The notes under the pieces: model-generated
The model's database searches: none
Told to the model about the DNA's origin: nothing
Seen by the model: the letters and a program-made list of their open reading frames with translations, nothing else
Shown here: one piece after another, positions 53,688-62,782 of the stretch
How positions within the stretch are numbered: position 1 is the first letter of the stretch
Layout of the letters: each line of letters begins with the position of its first letter
NCBI RefSeq assembly: GCF_016725325.1
Contig: NZ_CP068083.1
Location: 2,418,001-2,482,000 of the forward strand
Source: Sphingobacterium spiritivorum
GTDB lineage: Bacteria; Bacteroidota; Bacteroidia; Sphingobacteriales; Sphingobacteriaceae
DNA length: 64,000 nucleotides
Direction of reading: 5' to 3'
Program-made: the position numbers and the translations under genes

Positions 53688-56354
53688 TTATCGGATAGAA
53701 ACGGTAGCTTTTAAAGGAAGATTTTTAGACGAATTGCCAATAAGTATCCGGTATTCTCCGGGTTCAGTTGTCCAGTTCATCTGTTCATCAAAGAAAGCCA
53801 GTTCCTGAGGGTCCAAAGTAAAATGTATCTTCTTTGTTTCTCCGGCTTTTATAAATTCCTTTTTGAATGCTTTGAGTTCCAGTATCGGCCGGGATACAGA
53901 ACTGAGCAGATCTCTTACGTATACCTGTGTTACTTCAGCAGCATCTATATTCCCGGTGTTGGTTACATCTACCGAAAAATGAATAAGTTCCTTATTTGAG
54001 ACTGCAGGAGTTTCCAAAGTAAGATTTGTAAAGTCAAATGTACTGTAACTTAGTCCGAAACCAAAAGGATACAGAGGCTCACCGCTCAGGTGATGGTAAT
54101 CATCACCACGTCCTGTCGGATGATGATTGTATACCAGCGGCAACTGACCTTCATGAACGGGGTATGTTATCGGTAGTTTACCCGAAGGGCTTACCTTCCC
54201 GAATAAGGTATTAGCTACTGCATGACCTCCTTCTTCACCCGGATACCATACATTAAGAATAGCACCTACTTTATCCTTCCAGGCAGTCGTTTTAATTGCA
54301 GAACCACCGACAAGGACTACCGTTGTCGGTTTATTTAATAAAGATACTTCCTGAATAAATTGTTCCTGATTACCCTCCAGATTTAGAAGAGCACGATCCT
54401 GAAATTCACCTTCGTGTATTCCGGTGGTGACAATAATATAATCCGCTTCTTTCGCTTTCGCTAATGCTTCGTCATAATCTTTTTTGTAATCCGGCAATCC
54501 GTAACTCCACACTAATTCAATATGGGCATTGCCACGCATTTCGCGAAACTCTACGCGGATAGGGTAGCTTTTACCTTTTTCAAATGTAAACGAAGCTGTG
54601 GTGGTCGAGTAACTTTCTTTTTCCCACTTATCCACGATCAGCTTATTGTCCACATAGAGACGGTAACCATCATTTCCTTTTAATCCGATTTCATAGGTGC
54701 CGGATGCAGGAGAACTGATCTGACCTGTCCAGCGGATGCTGTATTGATCCATTTTAAGCTGTTTGTCATCCGGAGAACCTAATGTCCAGCTAAAGTCTAT
54801 TTTTTCATCTGTACGTGTGAATGCTGGTGTTCCTGATACGGATGCATTGTTAAAATACTCGCCTTTAAGTCCTTTAATATTTCCCGAAGTCAGGTAAGAA
54901 GGAGCCACAACACTCGTGGAAAGCAGTTTCATAGTAATACCTTTGGCATATTGGATATCGAGTCCTTTTCCTTTGCCATACTCCTGTATCCCCTGCAGTA
55001 TACTGACTTTACCATTGCCGGGACCGCTATATCCGCCTAGCCGTGCTGCAGTCGCCTCTTCTCCCACAACCAGGATTTTCTTATAGGAAGCATCAACAGG
55101 AAGCGTATGATGCTGATTTTGAAGCAAGACAAAAGATCCTTCAGCGGCTTGCTGTGCAATAGGTTTGTTGTTGATTTGCTGTACTAATTTTTGAATATCT
55201 TTTTCGCTGACATAAGGTTGTTCAAAAAGACCCAGTTCAAATTTAGCTTTCAATACGCGTGACACAGCATCATCAATACGGGTTTTGGAAATTCTTCCGT
55301 CCAGAAAGGGAGGCATGAACAGTTTGTAATGATCGTATTCTGTCTGGAAAATGACATCTAATCCTGCATTGATAGCTTGTGCTGATGCATCCGGATAATC
55401 TTTGGCAGTGTAATGCAATACAGTAGATCCACCAACTGCGCTGGCATCCGAGATAATAAATCCATCAAATTTCCATTCGCCTTTCAGTTTATCTGTCAAT
55501 AACCACTTACTTGCTGTGGAAGGACGGCCGTCGATCAGGTTGTAAGCTGTCATTACGGAGCGGCTTTTTCCCTGCTGAAATGCTTTTTTAAAAGGGACCA
55601 GATGTGTTTCTTCTAAAAAGCGTTTATTCCAGAAAATAGGGTAGGAGTCACGTCCTCCATCTCCGACATTGGCCAGAAAGTGTTTAGGTGTTGTAATAAT
55701 ATCCTGTTTTTCGAAAGCGCTCACAAAAGCGACACCCATTAATGAGCTGAGATAAGGATCTTCACCATAAGTCTCCTCTGTCCTTCCCCATCTTACATCA
55801 TTGGCCAGATTGACAACGGGTGTCAGAATCTGTCTGATGCCGCGAAGGCGCGATTCGGTAGCGATTGCTGTTGCTACCTCATGCATCAGAGCGGGATCAA
55901 ATGTGGAAGCCAGACCTATGGCCTGCGGAAAAGCTGTAGCGCCTTCGCGCATGAGTCCGTGAAGAGCCTCGTCAAACGGAATAATAGGAATCCCAAGACG
56001 GGACTGTTCTACGAAATATTTTTGGATAGCATTAATCTTACGTACTAGTTGTTCTGCGCCTTCATTGGCGTTGTACTGTAACAGTTGTCCGGAAGCACCT
56101 CCGCCTTTTGTACCGGCACTCACCTGAAAACCGAAGATGCCGTGCTTATACTGATCTTTACTTACATGGTCTAAATCTCCCGGAATCATAAAGCATTGCC
56201 AGAATTTTTCTTCCGGAGTCATTCGGCTTAAGAGATCCTGTACCCTTTTTTCGACAGGTTGAGCCGGATCTTTGTAAATTGGTTTTTGCTGTCCGAAGCT
56301 TACAAATGATTGAAGTAATAAAGCTGCTGAAAGCAAAACTGTTTGTTTTTTCAT
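53688..56354 (-). CDS. GH3 beta-glycosidase with inserted PA14 domain
   Basis: The 888-residue exported enzyme has a signal peptide (KKQTVLLSAALLLQSFVSFGQ). The GH3 TIM-barrel domain (about 30-380) carries RWGRTEETYGEDPYLSS, TPKHFLANVGDGGRDS and the nucleophile D303 in DGFIISDASAVGG. The second alpha/beta domain is interrupted at about 493-620 by a PA14 domain (KGLKGEYFNNASVSGTPAFTR ... GNAHIELVWSYG). It then resumes with the likely acid/base E650 (HEGEFQDR), and a fibronectin-III-like C-terminal domain ends ILIGNSSKNLPLKATVSIR. This architecture fits broad beta-glucosidases or beta-xylosidases rather than NagZ. I use the ATG at 56352-56354 instead of a TTG eight codons upstream. It follows the GH29 gene by 64 bases. 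Confidence 0.93.
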   Translation of the reverse strand: MKKQTVLLSAALLLQSFVSFGQQKPIYKDPAQPVEKRVQDLLSRMTPEEKFWQCFMIPGDLDHVSKDQYKHGIFGFQVSAGTKGGGASGQLLQYNANEGAEQLVRKINAIQKYFVEQSRLGIPIIPFDEALHGLMREGATAFPQAIGLASTFDPALMHEVATAIATESRLRGIRQILTPVVNLANDVRWGRTEETYGEDPYLSSLMGVAFVSAFEKQDIITTPKHFLANVGDGGRDSYPIFWNKRFLEETHLVPFKKAFQQGKSRSVMTAYNLIDGRPSTASKWLLTDKLKGEWKFDGFIISDASAVGGSTVLHYTAKDYPDASAQAINAGLDVIFQTEYDHYKLFMPPFLDGRISKTRIDDAVSRVLKAKFELGLFEQPYVSEKDIQKLVQQINNKPIAQQAAEGSFVLLQNQHHTLPVDASYKKILVVGEEATAARLGGYSGPGNGKVSILQGIQEYGKGKGLDIQYAKGITMKLLSTSVVAPSYLTSGNIKGLKGEYFNNASVSGTPAFTRTDEKIDFSWTLGSPDDKQLKMDQYSIRWTGQISSPASGTYEIGLKGNDGYRLYVDNKLIVDKWEKESYSTTTASFTFEKGKSYPIRVEFREMRGNAHIELVWSYGLPDYKKDYDEALAKAKEADYIIVTTGIHEGEFQDRALLNLEGNQEQFIQEVSLLNKPTTVVLVGGSAIKTTAWKDKVGAILNVWYPGEEGGHAVANTLFGKVSPSGKLPITYPVHEGQLPLVYNHHPTGRGDDYHHLSGEPLYPFGFGLSYSTFDFTNLTLETPAVSNKELIHFSVDVTNTGNIDAAEVTQVYVRDLLSSVSRPILELKAFKKEFIKAGETKKIHFTLDPQELAFFDEQMNWTTEPGEYRILIGNSSKNLPLKATVSIR

Positions 56355-56379
56355 AAGTAGTTGATAGGTGAAAAGCAAC

Positions 56380-56401
56380 GGGTTGCATAGATGGGCAACC
56401 C
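56380..56401 (-). repeat. Intergenic hairpin between GH29 and GH3
   Basis: GGGTTGC (56380-56386) and GCAACCC (56395-56401) form a 7-base stem with an 8-base loop in the 64-base gap. It also overlaps a GCAAC-GG-GTTGC dyad (56375-56386). It may affect mRNA processing or stability; no T-run follows. Confidence 0.4.
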
Positions 56402-56418
56402 AATTGCTTATGGGTTTT

Positions 56419-57852
56419 TTATTTTGAAACTAAACGGATAACGGCCGCATAATTCAGGCTGCTGTTTGGTTTTTTGATAGTGATTTTATCTGCTGTTTTC
56501 GTCCATTTTAATTTGCCTTTATAACCTAAGATTTCAACCGATCTGGGATTGAAGTTTTCGGGAAGTGTAAATGTAAATTCCTCCGGCATGGTATAGGCTG
56601 TGTTGTCAGACAGGTGAAATACATTGACGGTTTTATTGTCTTTGCTTTTAGTATAATAATAATCTCCCTCATGGTAAGGTGCAACCGGACGGGTTGCAAA
56701 GACAGCACTTTCATTAATCTGCATCCATGCTGATAAGTCTTTTAAACGGTCATATGCCGCCTGATCAAAGTCACCGTTTGGTCCGGGTGCTATATTCAGC
56801 AAATAATTGCCACCACGAGATATAATTTTGACCAAAGTTTCTACGATCTTTTTGGTTGGCTTATACTGATCATTAGGGACATAGCTGAACGAATTCCCCA
56901 TCGTGATACAGCTCTCCCATGGAATATCCATTTTATGGTCAGGTATAGCCTGTTCCGGCGTTACATAATTTTCCCAGGCTCCCGGTACAGTCCGGTCCAC
57001 TACGATAATACCCGGCTGGTTTTTACGAGCCATAGTCCCGATCCGATCCATGTCAATATCTTGCTCTACCTTGATCGTGCGCTGCCATTCAACAGATTGA
57101 TCTATCGTTTTGAATGGACGTACCCATCCTCCGTCCAGCCAGAGTATATCTACTTTTCCGTAGTTAGACGTCAGCTCGTTAATCTGATTAAAGGTGAAAT
57201 CTTTGTATTGTTTCCAACGTTCCGGATATTTGGTCGGATCGTAATTTACATTTCTGTCTTTCGGTGGAAAATAGGACCACCAGTAGTATTCGGTATGCCA
57301 ATCCGGTTTAGAAAAATAAGCTCCGATCTTGAATCCGTCTTTGCGGAATGTGTTAAAAATTTCTTTTGTTACATCAGCTTTAGGATTGCTTGAAAATGGA
57401 GTTTTAGAGTCTGTGATTTTATAATCGGATTGTTTGGTATCAAACATCGCAAATCCGTCATGATGTTTGGTAGTAAACACCACATATTTCATACCTGCAC
57501 CTTTAGCTGCTGCGGCCCACTTTTCAGGATTGAAGGCAGTCGGATTAAACGTCTTTTGAAGATTTTCATAATTCTTCACATATTCGTAATAAGACGATCC
57601 GTGTTCAGGTTTACGTTGTGTCCATCCTTCATCTTCCGGACATAGAGACCAGCTCTCTACAATCCCCCATTGGCTATAGGTACCCCAATGCATAAAAAGT
57701 CCGAATTTCATGTCCTGCCAGCTATCCAGATTCTGGATAACCTGTGGATCTGTGGGCTGTTGGTATCCTGCTGATACATTATGCTCCTGGCTGAAACCAT
57801 TTAGCAATTTACTGCTCAGGAAAGCGGTTAATAATAGTGTACGTAATTTCAT
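56419..57852 (-). CDS. GH29 alpha-L-fucosidase (short form)
   Basis: The 477-residue exported enzyme has a signal peptide (KLRTLLLTAFLSSKLLNGFSQ). The TIM-barrel domain has KFGLFMHWGTYSQWG, TTKH130H131DGFAMFDT, GAYFSKPDWHTEYYWW and the nucleophile in ILWLD240GGWVRP. A small C-terminal beta-domain (YTMPEEFTFTLPENFNPRSVEILGYKGKLKWTK) ends the protein. It should release alpha-linked fucose with retention of configuration. It follows the SusD gene by 105 bases, but a perfect terminator hairpin lies between, so its level is probably lower than that of SusCD. It differs strongly from the other GH29 in loop sequences and length. Confidence 0.94.
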   Translation of the reverse strand: MKLRTLLLTAFLSSKLLNGFSQEHNVSAGYQQPTDPQVIQNLDSWQDMKFGLFMHWGTYSQWGIVESWSLCPEDEGWTQRKPEHGSSYYEYVKNYENLQKTFNPTAFNPEKWAAAAKGAGMKYVVFTTKHHDGFAMFDTKQSDYKITDSKTPFSSNPKADVTKEIFNTFRKDGFKIGAYFSKPDWHTEYYWWSYFPPKDRNVNYDPTKYPERWKQYKDFTFNQINELTSNYGKVDILWLDGGWVRPFKTIDQSVEWQRTIKVEQDIDMDRIGTMARKNQPGIIVVDRTVPGAWENYVTPEQAIPDHKMDIPWESCITMGNSFSYVPNDQYKPTKKIVETLVKIISRGGNYLLNIAPGPNGDFDQAAYDRLKDLSAWMQINESAVFATRPVAPYHEGDYYYTKSKDNKTVNVFHLSDNTAYTMPEEFTFTLPENFNPRSVEILGYKGKLKWTKTADKITIKKPNSSLNYAAVIRLVSK

Positions 57853-57910
57853 TTCATATAAATGCTTAGGGGTGATTTTTTATCAACTTTAAAAATACTG
57901 ATTTTTAACA

Positions 57911-57938
57911 AAAAAAGCTGCCAATTGGCAGCTTTTTT
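57911..57938 (-). terminator. Perfect hairpin terminator between SusD and GH29
   Basis: A 28-base palindrome (AAAAAAGCTGCCAA and complement) ends in T6, about 20 bases after the SusD stop. It probably acts as a partial terminator or 3'-end stabiliser inside the PUL operon. Confidence 0.8.
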
Positions 57939-57957
57939 ATGAATTGAAATAGATTTA

Positions 57958-59538
57958 TTACTTAATATCCCAGAATATCTTCGTGTCTCTGGTATCTTTA
58001 CTTTTAACAGCCTGATAGTTTACATTGTTGTTTGAAACTTCAGTACTTGGATATGTTAATCTTTTTGGAGGATTAGCATAGTTAACAAGACCTGCCGTCT
58101 GGAATGTCAGTTTTGGAAGTTCAGTTCTTCTGTATTCAGACCAGGCTTGCTGTGCCTGTAAATAACCGAAATGTAACCATTTTTGCGTGATAATAAGTTC
58201 TAATTTCTTTGTTGCATCTCCGGTAAAGGCAGCTGCAGAATTATCGACAAATTCAGAGATAATTTCTTCTGTTGGTTTTTGTTCTGTTTTTAATCCGGAA
58301 GTATTCAGATTATTAAGGTAGTAATAGAACGTAATGGATTGTTTAACTCCCAGGTCGTAAGCCGTCTTTGCATCTGCCTCGTTACCCCATCTCAGGTGCG
58401 CCTCCGCTTTGATGAAATTGACTTCTGAAGCATTGATCACAATACCCGGAGTGGATACGTTATCAAAGAATGTAGCAGAGTCCAGCACTGCATAATCCTG
58501 AAAGTTGTTTTCCATGTCTGTTGATGTAAACTCAATAGGCATTGCTTTGTACTCTTTGTTTTGTACAAATTTTCCGTCTACCGTTCTTCCGAATTTATCA
58601 TAGAACACAGGGATTCTCGGGTCATTTGAAGGGAGCATCACTTTATTCAACATATAGTCCGTTGCATAGTGATTCGGTCCTTCTAATAAGGCCTGTCTCA
58701 GACTGGTTGTGTTGTTGGTCAATGGATACAATAAGATATCATCTGCCTTCGGAGAGTAATTTGGATTAGCAGATCCGTCAACTAACGGATATAGAGTCGC
58801 ATTGCCCAGCATTTCCATAATCTCTGTTCTGGCTTTGGTTTCATCCACATTAGAAATTCTCATTAACAGACGAAGACGTAATGAATTGGTGTATTTTCTC
58901 CATTTCTGGATGTTTCCGCTATTCAGAATGTCATACTTTGAAAAATCGGCATTGGTGCTGGCTTTTTCAAAATAAAGGTTCAGTGCTTTCAGTTCGTCGA
59001 TAAACGAGTAGTATAACTCTTTCTGATCATCAAATTTTGGTTTGATGATGGTACTGTTTGTTGGTAAACTACCCGCTTCACTGAAAGGAATATCGCCGAA
59101 GTTATCAATCATTTTTGATGCTTCATCAAATAGAACAACTTTACCTGCATTCAGGAATACTTCTTTCGTTGCTCTTTCTGTCTCCGGAAGATTTGCATAG
59201 GCCACTTCCATTGAACGGTAGATACCTAATACACCTGGCGCATAGAAATCTGTCCAGTAATTATATGCATATCCGTCATTTGGCTGATACATTGTATTAG
59301 ACGGATAGAAGGATGCAGTCTGTGTATATATTGCCTGATTAGAAAGGATGAATGTTCTGTAATGCCAGTAAGATGGTCTTACCCGGTCATTATTGAGCAT
59401 ATCCGTGAAAAAAGCCGGAATGTTTGGCTGTGTAGAGGCATCTGGGTTCTGAAATTTATCTTCCAGATCTTTCTTACATCCCGTGAAGGATAGAAGGGTA
59501 AGTCCTGAAAATAAAATATATAATAGTGATTTTTTCAT
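57958..59538 (-). CDS. SusD/RagB-family lipoprotein of the fucosidase PUL
   Basis: About 526 residues with a lipoprotein signal ending SFTGC, then KKDLEDKFQNPDAS, the usual SusD-like_2 start. The helical core (MEVAYANLPETERATKEVFLNAGKVVLFDEASKMIDNFGDIPFSEA; KWRKYTNSLRLRLLMRISN) and the C-terminal NPPKRLTYPSTEVSNN follow. It should bind the target glycan at the cell surface and close the SusC barrel. I use the ATG at 59536-59538; an ATG 33 bases upstream overlaps the SusC end and would precede the signal peptide with an atypical segment. The SusC stop lies 19 bases before it. Confidence 0.94.
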   Translation of the reverse strand: MKKSLLYILFSGLTLLSFTGCKKDLEDKFQNPDASTQPNIPAFFTDMLNNDRVRPSYWHYRTFILSNQAIYTQTASFYPSNTMYQPNDGYAYNYWTDFYAPGVLGIYRSMEVAYANLPETERATKEVFLNAGKVVLFDEASKMIDNFGDIPFSEAGSLPTNSTIIKPKFDDQKELYYSFIDELKALNLYFEKASTNADFSKYDILNSGNIQKWRKYTNSLRLRLLMRISNVDETKARTEIMEMLGNATLYPLVDGSANPNYSPKADDILLYPLTNNTTSLRQALLEGPNHYATDYMLNKVMLPSNDPRIPVFYDKFGRTVDGKFVQNKEYKAMPIEFTSTDMENNFQDYAVLDSATFFDNVSTPGIVINASEVNFIKAEAHLRWGNEADAKTAYDLGVKQSITFYYYLNNLNTSGLKTEQKPTEEIISEFVDNSAAAFTGDATKKLELIITQKWLHFGYLQAQQAWSEYRRTELPKLTFQTAGLVNYANPPKRLTYPSTEVSNNNVNYQAVKSKDTRDTKIFWDIK

Positions 59539-59557
59539 TTTGTAAAGGATTGATTGA

Positions 59558-62500
59558 TTAGAAATTAGCATTCAAAGAGAATCCGAAGCTACGTGTAGCT
59601 GCTGTAGAACCAACGTCTACTCCTTGTGACCACCATTGATTTCCAACAGGAGATTCCGGATCCAGGTTTTCTAATGTTCTGTAGAAATAGAATAAGTTTC
59701 TTCCGATCAGAGACACACGAAGATTGTTGATTTTAAGCTTGCTTGTGAATGCATCCGGAATTTTATATCCGATGGAAAGCTCTCTTAGTTTGATAAAGCT
59801 GTTGTCATATACCGCACCTTTTTCATTCCATGAATCAGCTCCCCAACCGAAAGTATTCATATAATACTCGGCCGCACTCAGGTTGACCGTGTTAGGTGCA
59901 CCTGTTTTTTCGTTTACTCCCTGAAGTGTTACACCACCATCTCTGTACGGAAGTGTGTTTTCATACTGACCGGCACTCATACCGTATTTCAGGTTCTGAG
60001 AAACCATTTTTCCGCCAAAACGATAATCCGCTGTGAAATCCAGCATAAAGTTTTTGTATGTAAATGTATTGGTCCATCCGCCTATTGCTTTAGGAAGAAT
60101 GTTGCCTACATTTTTGTACTGTGTCTTGTCAACTACATAATAACCTTCGTCTGTGATGAGGTTATTACCGTTTGCATCTGTTGCCAAAGGATATACATAG
60201 ATATTTCCTAATTTTTCACCAGGTCTGGCTACAATTCTCAATGAACTTTGATCAGAATCATAGAATACCAGTTCGTCTACCCCTTCTGCCAATGATTTAA
60301 CTTTGGACTGGTTGAAAGCGTAGTTGATACGGGATGTCCAGGTAAATACTTCATTCTGAATAGGTGTGCCTGACAGCGAGATCTCAACCCCGTTATTAGC
60401 AATTTCTCCGACGTTCAGTACCTGAGAAGTTGCTCCGGATGAAGCAGGCGCTGCTAACGGAAGGATCTGATCCTCGATGCGGTTGGTGTAGTAACTTGCA
60501 TCCAATCCAAGTCTGTTTCTCAGGAATTTCAACTCTACCCCGAATTCTGTTTCGTACTTACGCTCTGGTTTCAGGTTTAAGTTACCATATGAATTTCCGT
60601 AAGTCAGAGAAGGAACGGATCCGTTGATAGTTTGTAATGACGTCTGGTTGTAAGCAATATTTGCCAGATAAATACCTGCATCATTACCTACGATACCGTA
60701 TGAAGCTCTTAGTTTACCATAGCTGAATGTATCATTTGTCAGATTGAAAGCATCCGAAAAGATAAAACTTCCACTGACTGAACCGTACTTGTAATTATTA
60801 TTCTGTACAGGTAGGGTAGAGGAATACTCCGATCTGTATGTTCCGTCCAGGTACAGGTAACCTTTATAGCCAATATTCAATGATCCGAAGTATGCATACT
60901 TTAACATTTCCTTTCTTAAATTAGAAGTGTTAGGAATTGCATAACTGTTGCTCAGACTAAACCAGTTTTCAGTTACCAAACCTGCATTTGTGCCAGATGA
61001 CTGGTCATCATATTTTTCTGAACGGGATTGGAAACCCACGCTGGCAGAGTAATCAAAATCTTCGTTGATCTTGTTGGAATAGGTTAACATGGCATCTCCG
61101 TACAGAATAGAATAGACTCCTTTTGTCGTAGTATAACCACCAGTACTTTCTGTAGTCGAATTATAGGCTGTAGGATACTCATTGTACTGTTCGTACCGAC
61201 TGGTAGCAGAAGTTAAGTCATTACCAATTCTTCCACGGAATCTTAGGTTTTTGATGATATCCCAGTTTAATGTAGCACTTGTTAAGAGACGGTTTTCTGT
61301 CTCATCGTAGTTGTTTTTGTACTGTGTCCAGAAGTAGTCCATCAGATTGTATGGACGGATGGTATATTTTAAGTCTCCCGGTCTTCCTGTTCCGAATCTT
61401 GAATATTTATATCCGTCTGCAGTTTCGTATGCATTTTTTAATGCAGACATATCCTCAGTTCTGCTAAAGAATCCGTCAAATGAACTCAAAACCTGTCCTA
61501 ATAAATGAGAACGGTTATGGGTGTTCGTGTTAATGTAGTTAGCTACAATGTCTGTAGATAATTTGTCACTTAATTTAATTGAACTGTTTAAGTTGAATGT
61601 GTTTTTATTTTGCTTACTGCCCGGACTTGTACTCTTATAGTCCATACGGGTAGCACTCAATCTGTAATTGATATTGTCTGTCTGGTTAGAGATACCCACA
61701 TTGATATTGGAGTTGTAACCTTTATCAAATACATCATAGTAGTTGTTTGGTCTTGCAGAATAGGTACGTACCTGTCCATCCCACCACATCACTTCCTCAC
61801 CTGTGAATTTCGGTCCAAAGTTACCGTATGCACGGAAGTATGGGCGTCTTCCTGATGGAGAATCTGCTGCAGGAATCCATCCTTCCGCTGATGCACCATT
61901 TGCAGTGTTAGTTCCTGCATCATAACCCGGACCATATTCATTCTGGAATTTAGGTAAGAAAGCCGCTCTTTCGATAGATCCGTTGTAATTGAAATCAATA
62001 CCTAATCCTTTGCCTTTTGTTCCTTTCTTCGTAGTAATAACAATAACACCACTCGCTGCATCCGATCCATACAGTGCACTTGCAGCAGCTCCTTTTAAGA
62101 TAGAGATGTTGTCGATGTCAGCAGGATTGATGTCGAGCATACCGTTACCTCTGATACGCTGATCACCCCAGTAATTGTTATTATTGGCACCTGAGCTTCC
62201 GTTTTGCTGATCATTTCTGATTACGATACCGTCTACAACGTACAGCGGTTGTCTTTGATAATTCAGGGAGTTGATACCACGTATTTGCACGTTTACAGCA
62301 CTTGAGGCACCACCCGGAGCGGTTGTAATTTTCACACCCGGAGCTTTACCATATAGTGCTGATCCGAAGTTAGTATTTCCTGCTTTTGTAATTTCATCAG
62401 CTTTGATGTTGGAAACAGCGTAACCTAATGCTTTAGCCTCTCTTTTGATACCCATCGCTGTAACAACGACTTCCTCCAATGCTCCGGCATCCTCTTTTAA

Positions 62501-62782
62501 AATTACATTAATCGTTTTAGCTGCAGATACCGTAAATTCCTGTGCAGTATAGCCTACGATAGAGAAACGAATAGTTTCACCTGCATTGGCCTGAATGCTG
62601 TAGCTTCCGTCTGTACCGGTCTGTGTACCACGGGCGGTACCTTTTACAGATACGGTTACTCCGGGAACGGCTCCTTGTGCATCTGTTACTTTTCCTGTAA
62701 CATTTTGTTGTGCAAATAGATTAGTCACCGACAGGATCGAGACCATTACTATCATGCAACATGATTGATAGATTTGTTTCAT
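59558..62782 (-). CDS. SusC-family TonB-dependent receptor of the fucosidase PUL
   Basis: The 1074-residue protein has a signal peptide (KQIYQSCCMIVMVSILSVTNLFAQQ), a carboxypeptidase-regulatory domain (VTGKVTDAQGAVPGVTVSVKG), GALEEVVVTAMGIKREAKALGYAV at the plug start, DIDNISILKGAAASALYGSDAASGVIVITTKKG in the plug, and a barrel ending ATRSFGFSLNANF. It should import oligosaccharides trimmed at the surface. Its start overlaps the stop of the ROK regulator as ATGA, so the two are translationally coupled. The N-terminal about 110 residues resemble the SusC at 47069-50410. Confidence 0.95.
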   Translation of the reverse strand: MKQIYQSCCMIVMVSILSVTNLFAQQNVTGKVTDAQGAVPGVTVSVKGTARGTQTGTDGSYSIQANAGETIRFSIVGYTAQEFTVSAAKTINVILKEDAGALEEVVVTAMGIKREAKALGYAVSNIKADEITKAGNTNFGSALYGKAPGVKITTAPGGASSAVNVQIRGINSLNYQRQPLYVVDGIVIRNDQQNGSSGANNNNYWGDQRIRGNGMLDINPADIDNISILKGAAASALYGSDAASGVIVITTKKGTKGKGLGIDFNYNGSIERAAFLPKFQNEYGPGYDAGTNTANGASAEGWIPAADSPSGRRPYFRAYGNFGPKFTGEEVMWWDGQVRTYSARPNNYYDVFDKGYNSNINVGISNQTDNINYRLSATRMDYKSTSPGSKQNKNTFNLNSSIKLSDKLSTDIVANYINTNTHNRSHLLGQVLSSFDGFFSRTEDMSALKNAYETADGYKYSRFGTGRPGDLKYTIRPYNLMDYFWTQYKNNYDETENRLLTSATLNWDIIKNLRFRGRIGNDLTSATSRYEQYNEYPTAYNSTTESTGGYTTTKGVYSILYGDAMLTYSNKINEDFDYSASVGFQSRSEKYDDQSSGTNAGLVTENWFSLSNSYAIPNTSNLRKEMLKYAYFGSLNIGYKGYLYLDGTYRSEYSSTLPVQNNNYKYGSVSGSFIFSDAFNLTNDTFSYGKLRASYGIVGNDAGIYLANIAYNQTSLQTINGSVPSLTYGNSYGNLNLKPERKYETEFGVELKFLRNRLGLDASYYTNRIEDQILPLAAPASSGATSQVLNVGEIANNGVEISLSGTPIQNEVFTWTSRINYAFNQSKVKSLAEGVDELVFYDSDQSSLRIVARPGEKLGNIYVYPLATDANGNNLITDEGYYVVDKTQYKNVGNILPKAIGGWTNTFTYKNFMLDFTADYRFGGKMVSQNLKYGMSAGQYENTLPYRDGGVTLQGVNEKTGAPNTVNLSAAEYYMNTFGWGADSWNEKGAVYDNSFIKLRELSIGYKIPDAFTSKLKINNLRVSLIGRNLFYFYRTLENLDPESPVGNQWWSQGVDVGSTAATRSFGFSLNANF

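Noticed and set aside
56375..56386. GCAAC-GG-GTTGC dyad as a further LacI operator
   Set aside because: It lacks the central CG and one outer base of the TGCAANCGNTTGCA pattern, and lies inside the operon between GH29 and GH3, where an RNA hairpin explains it better.
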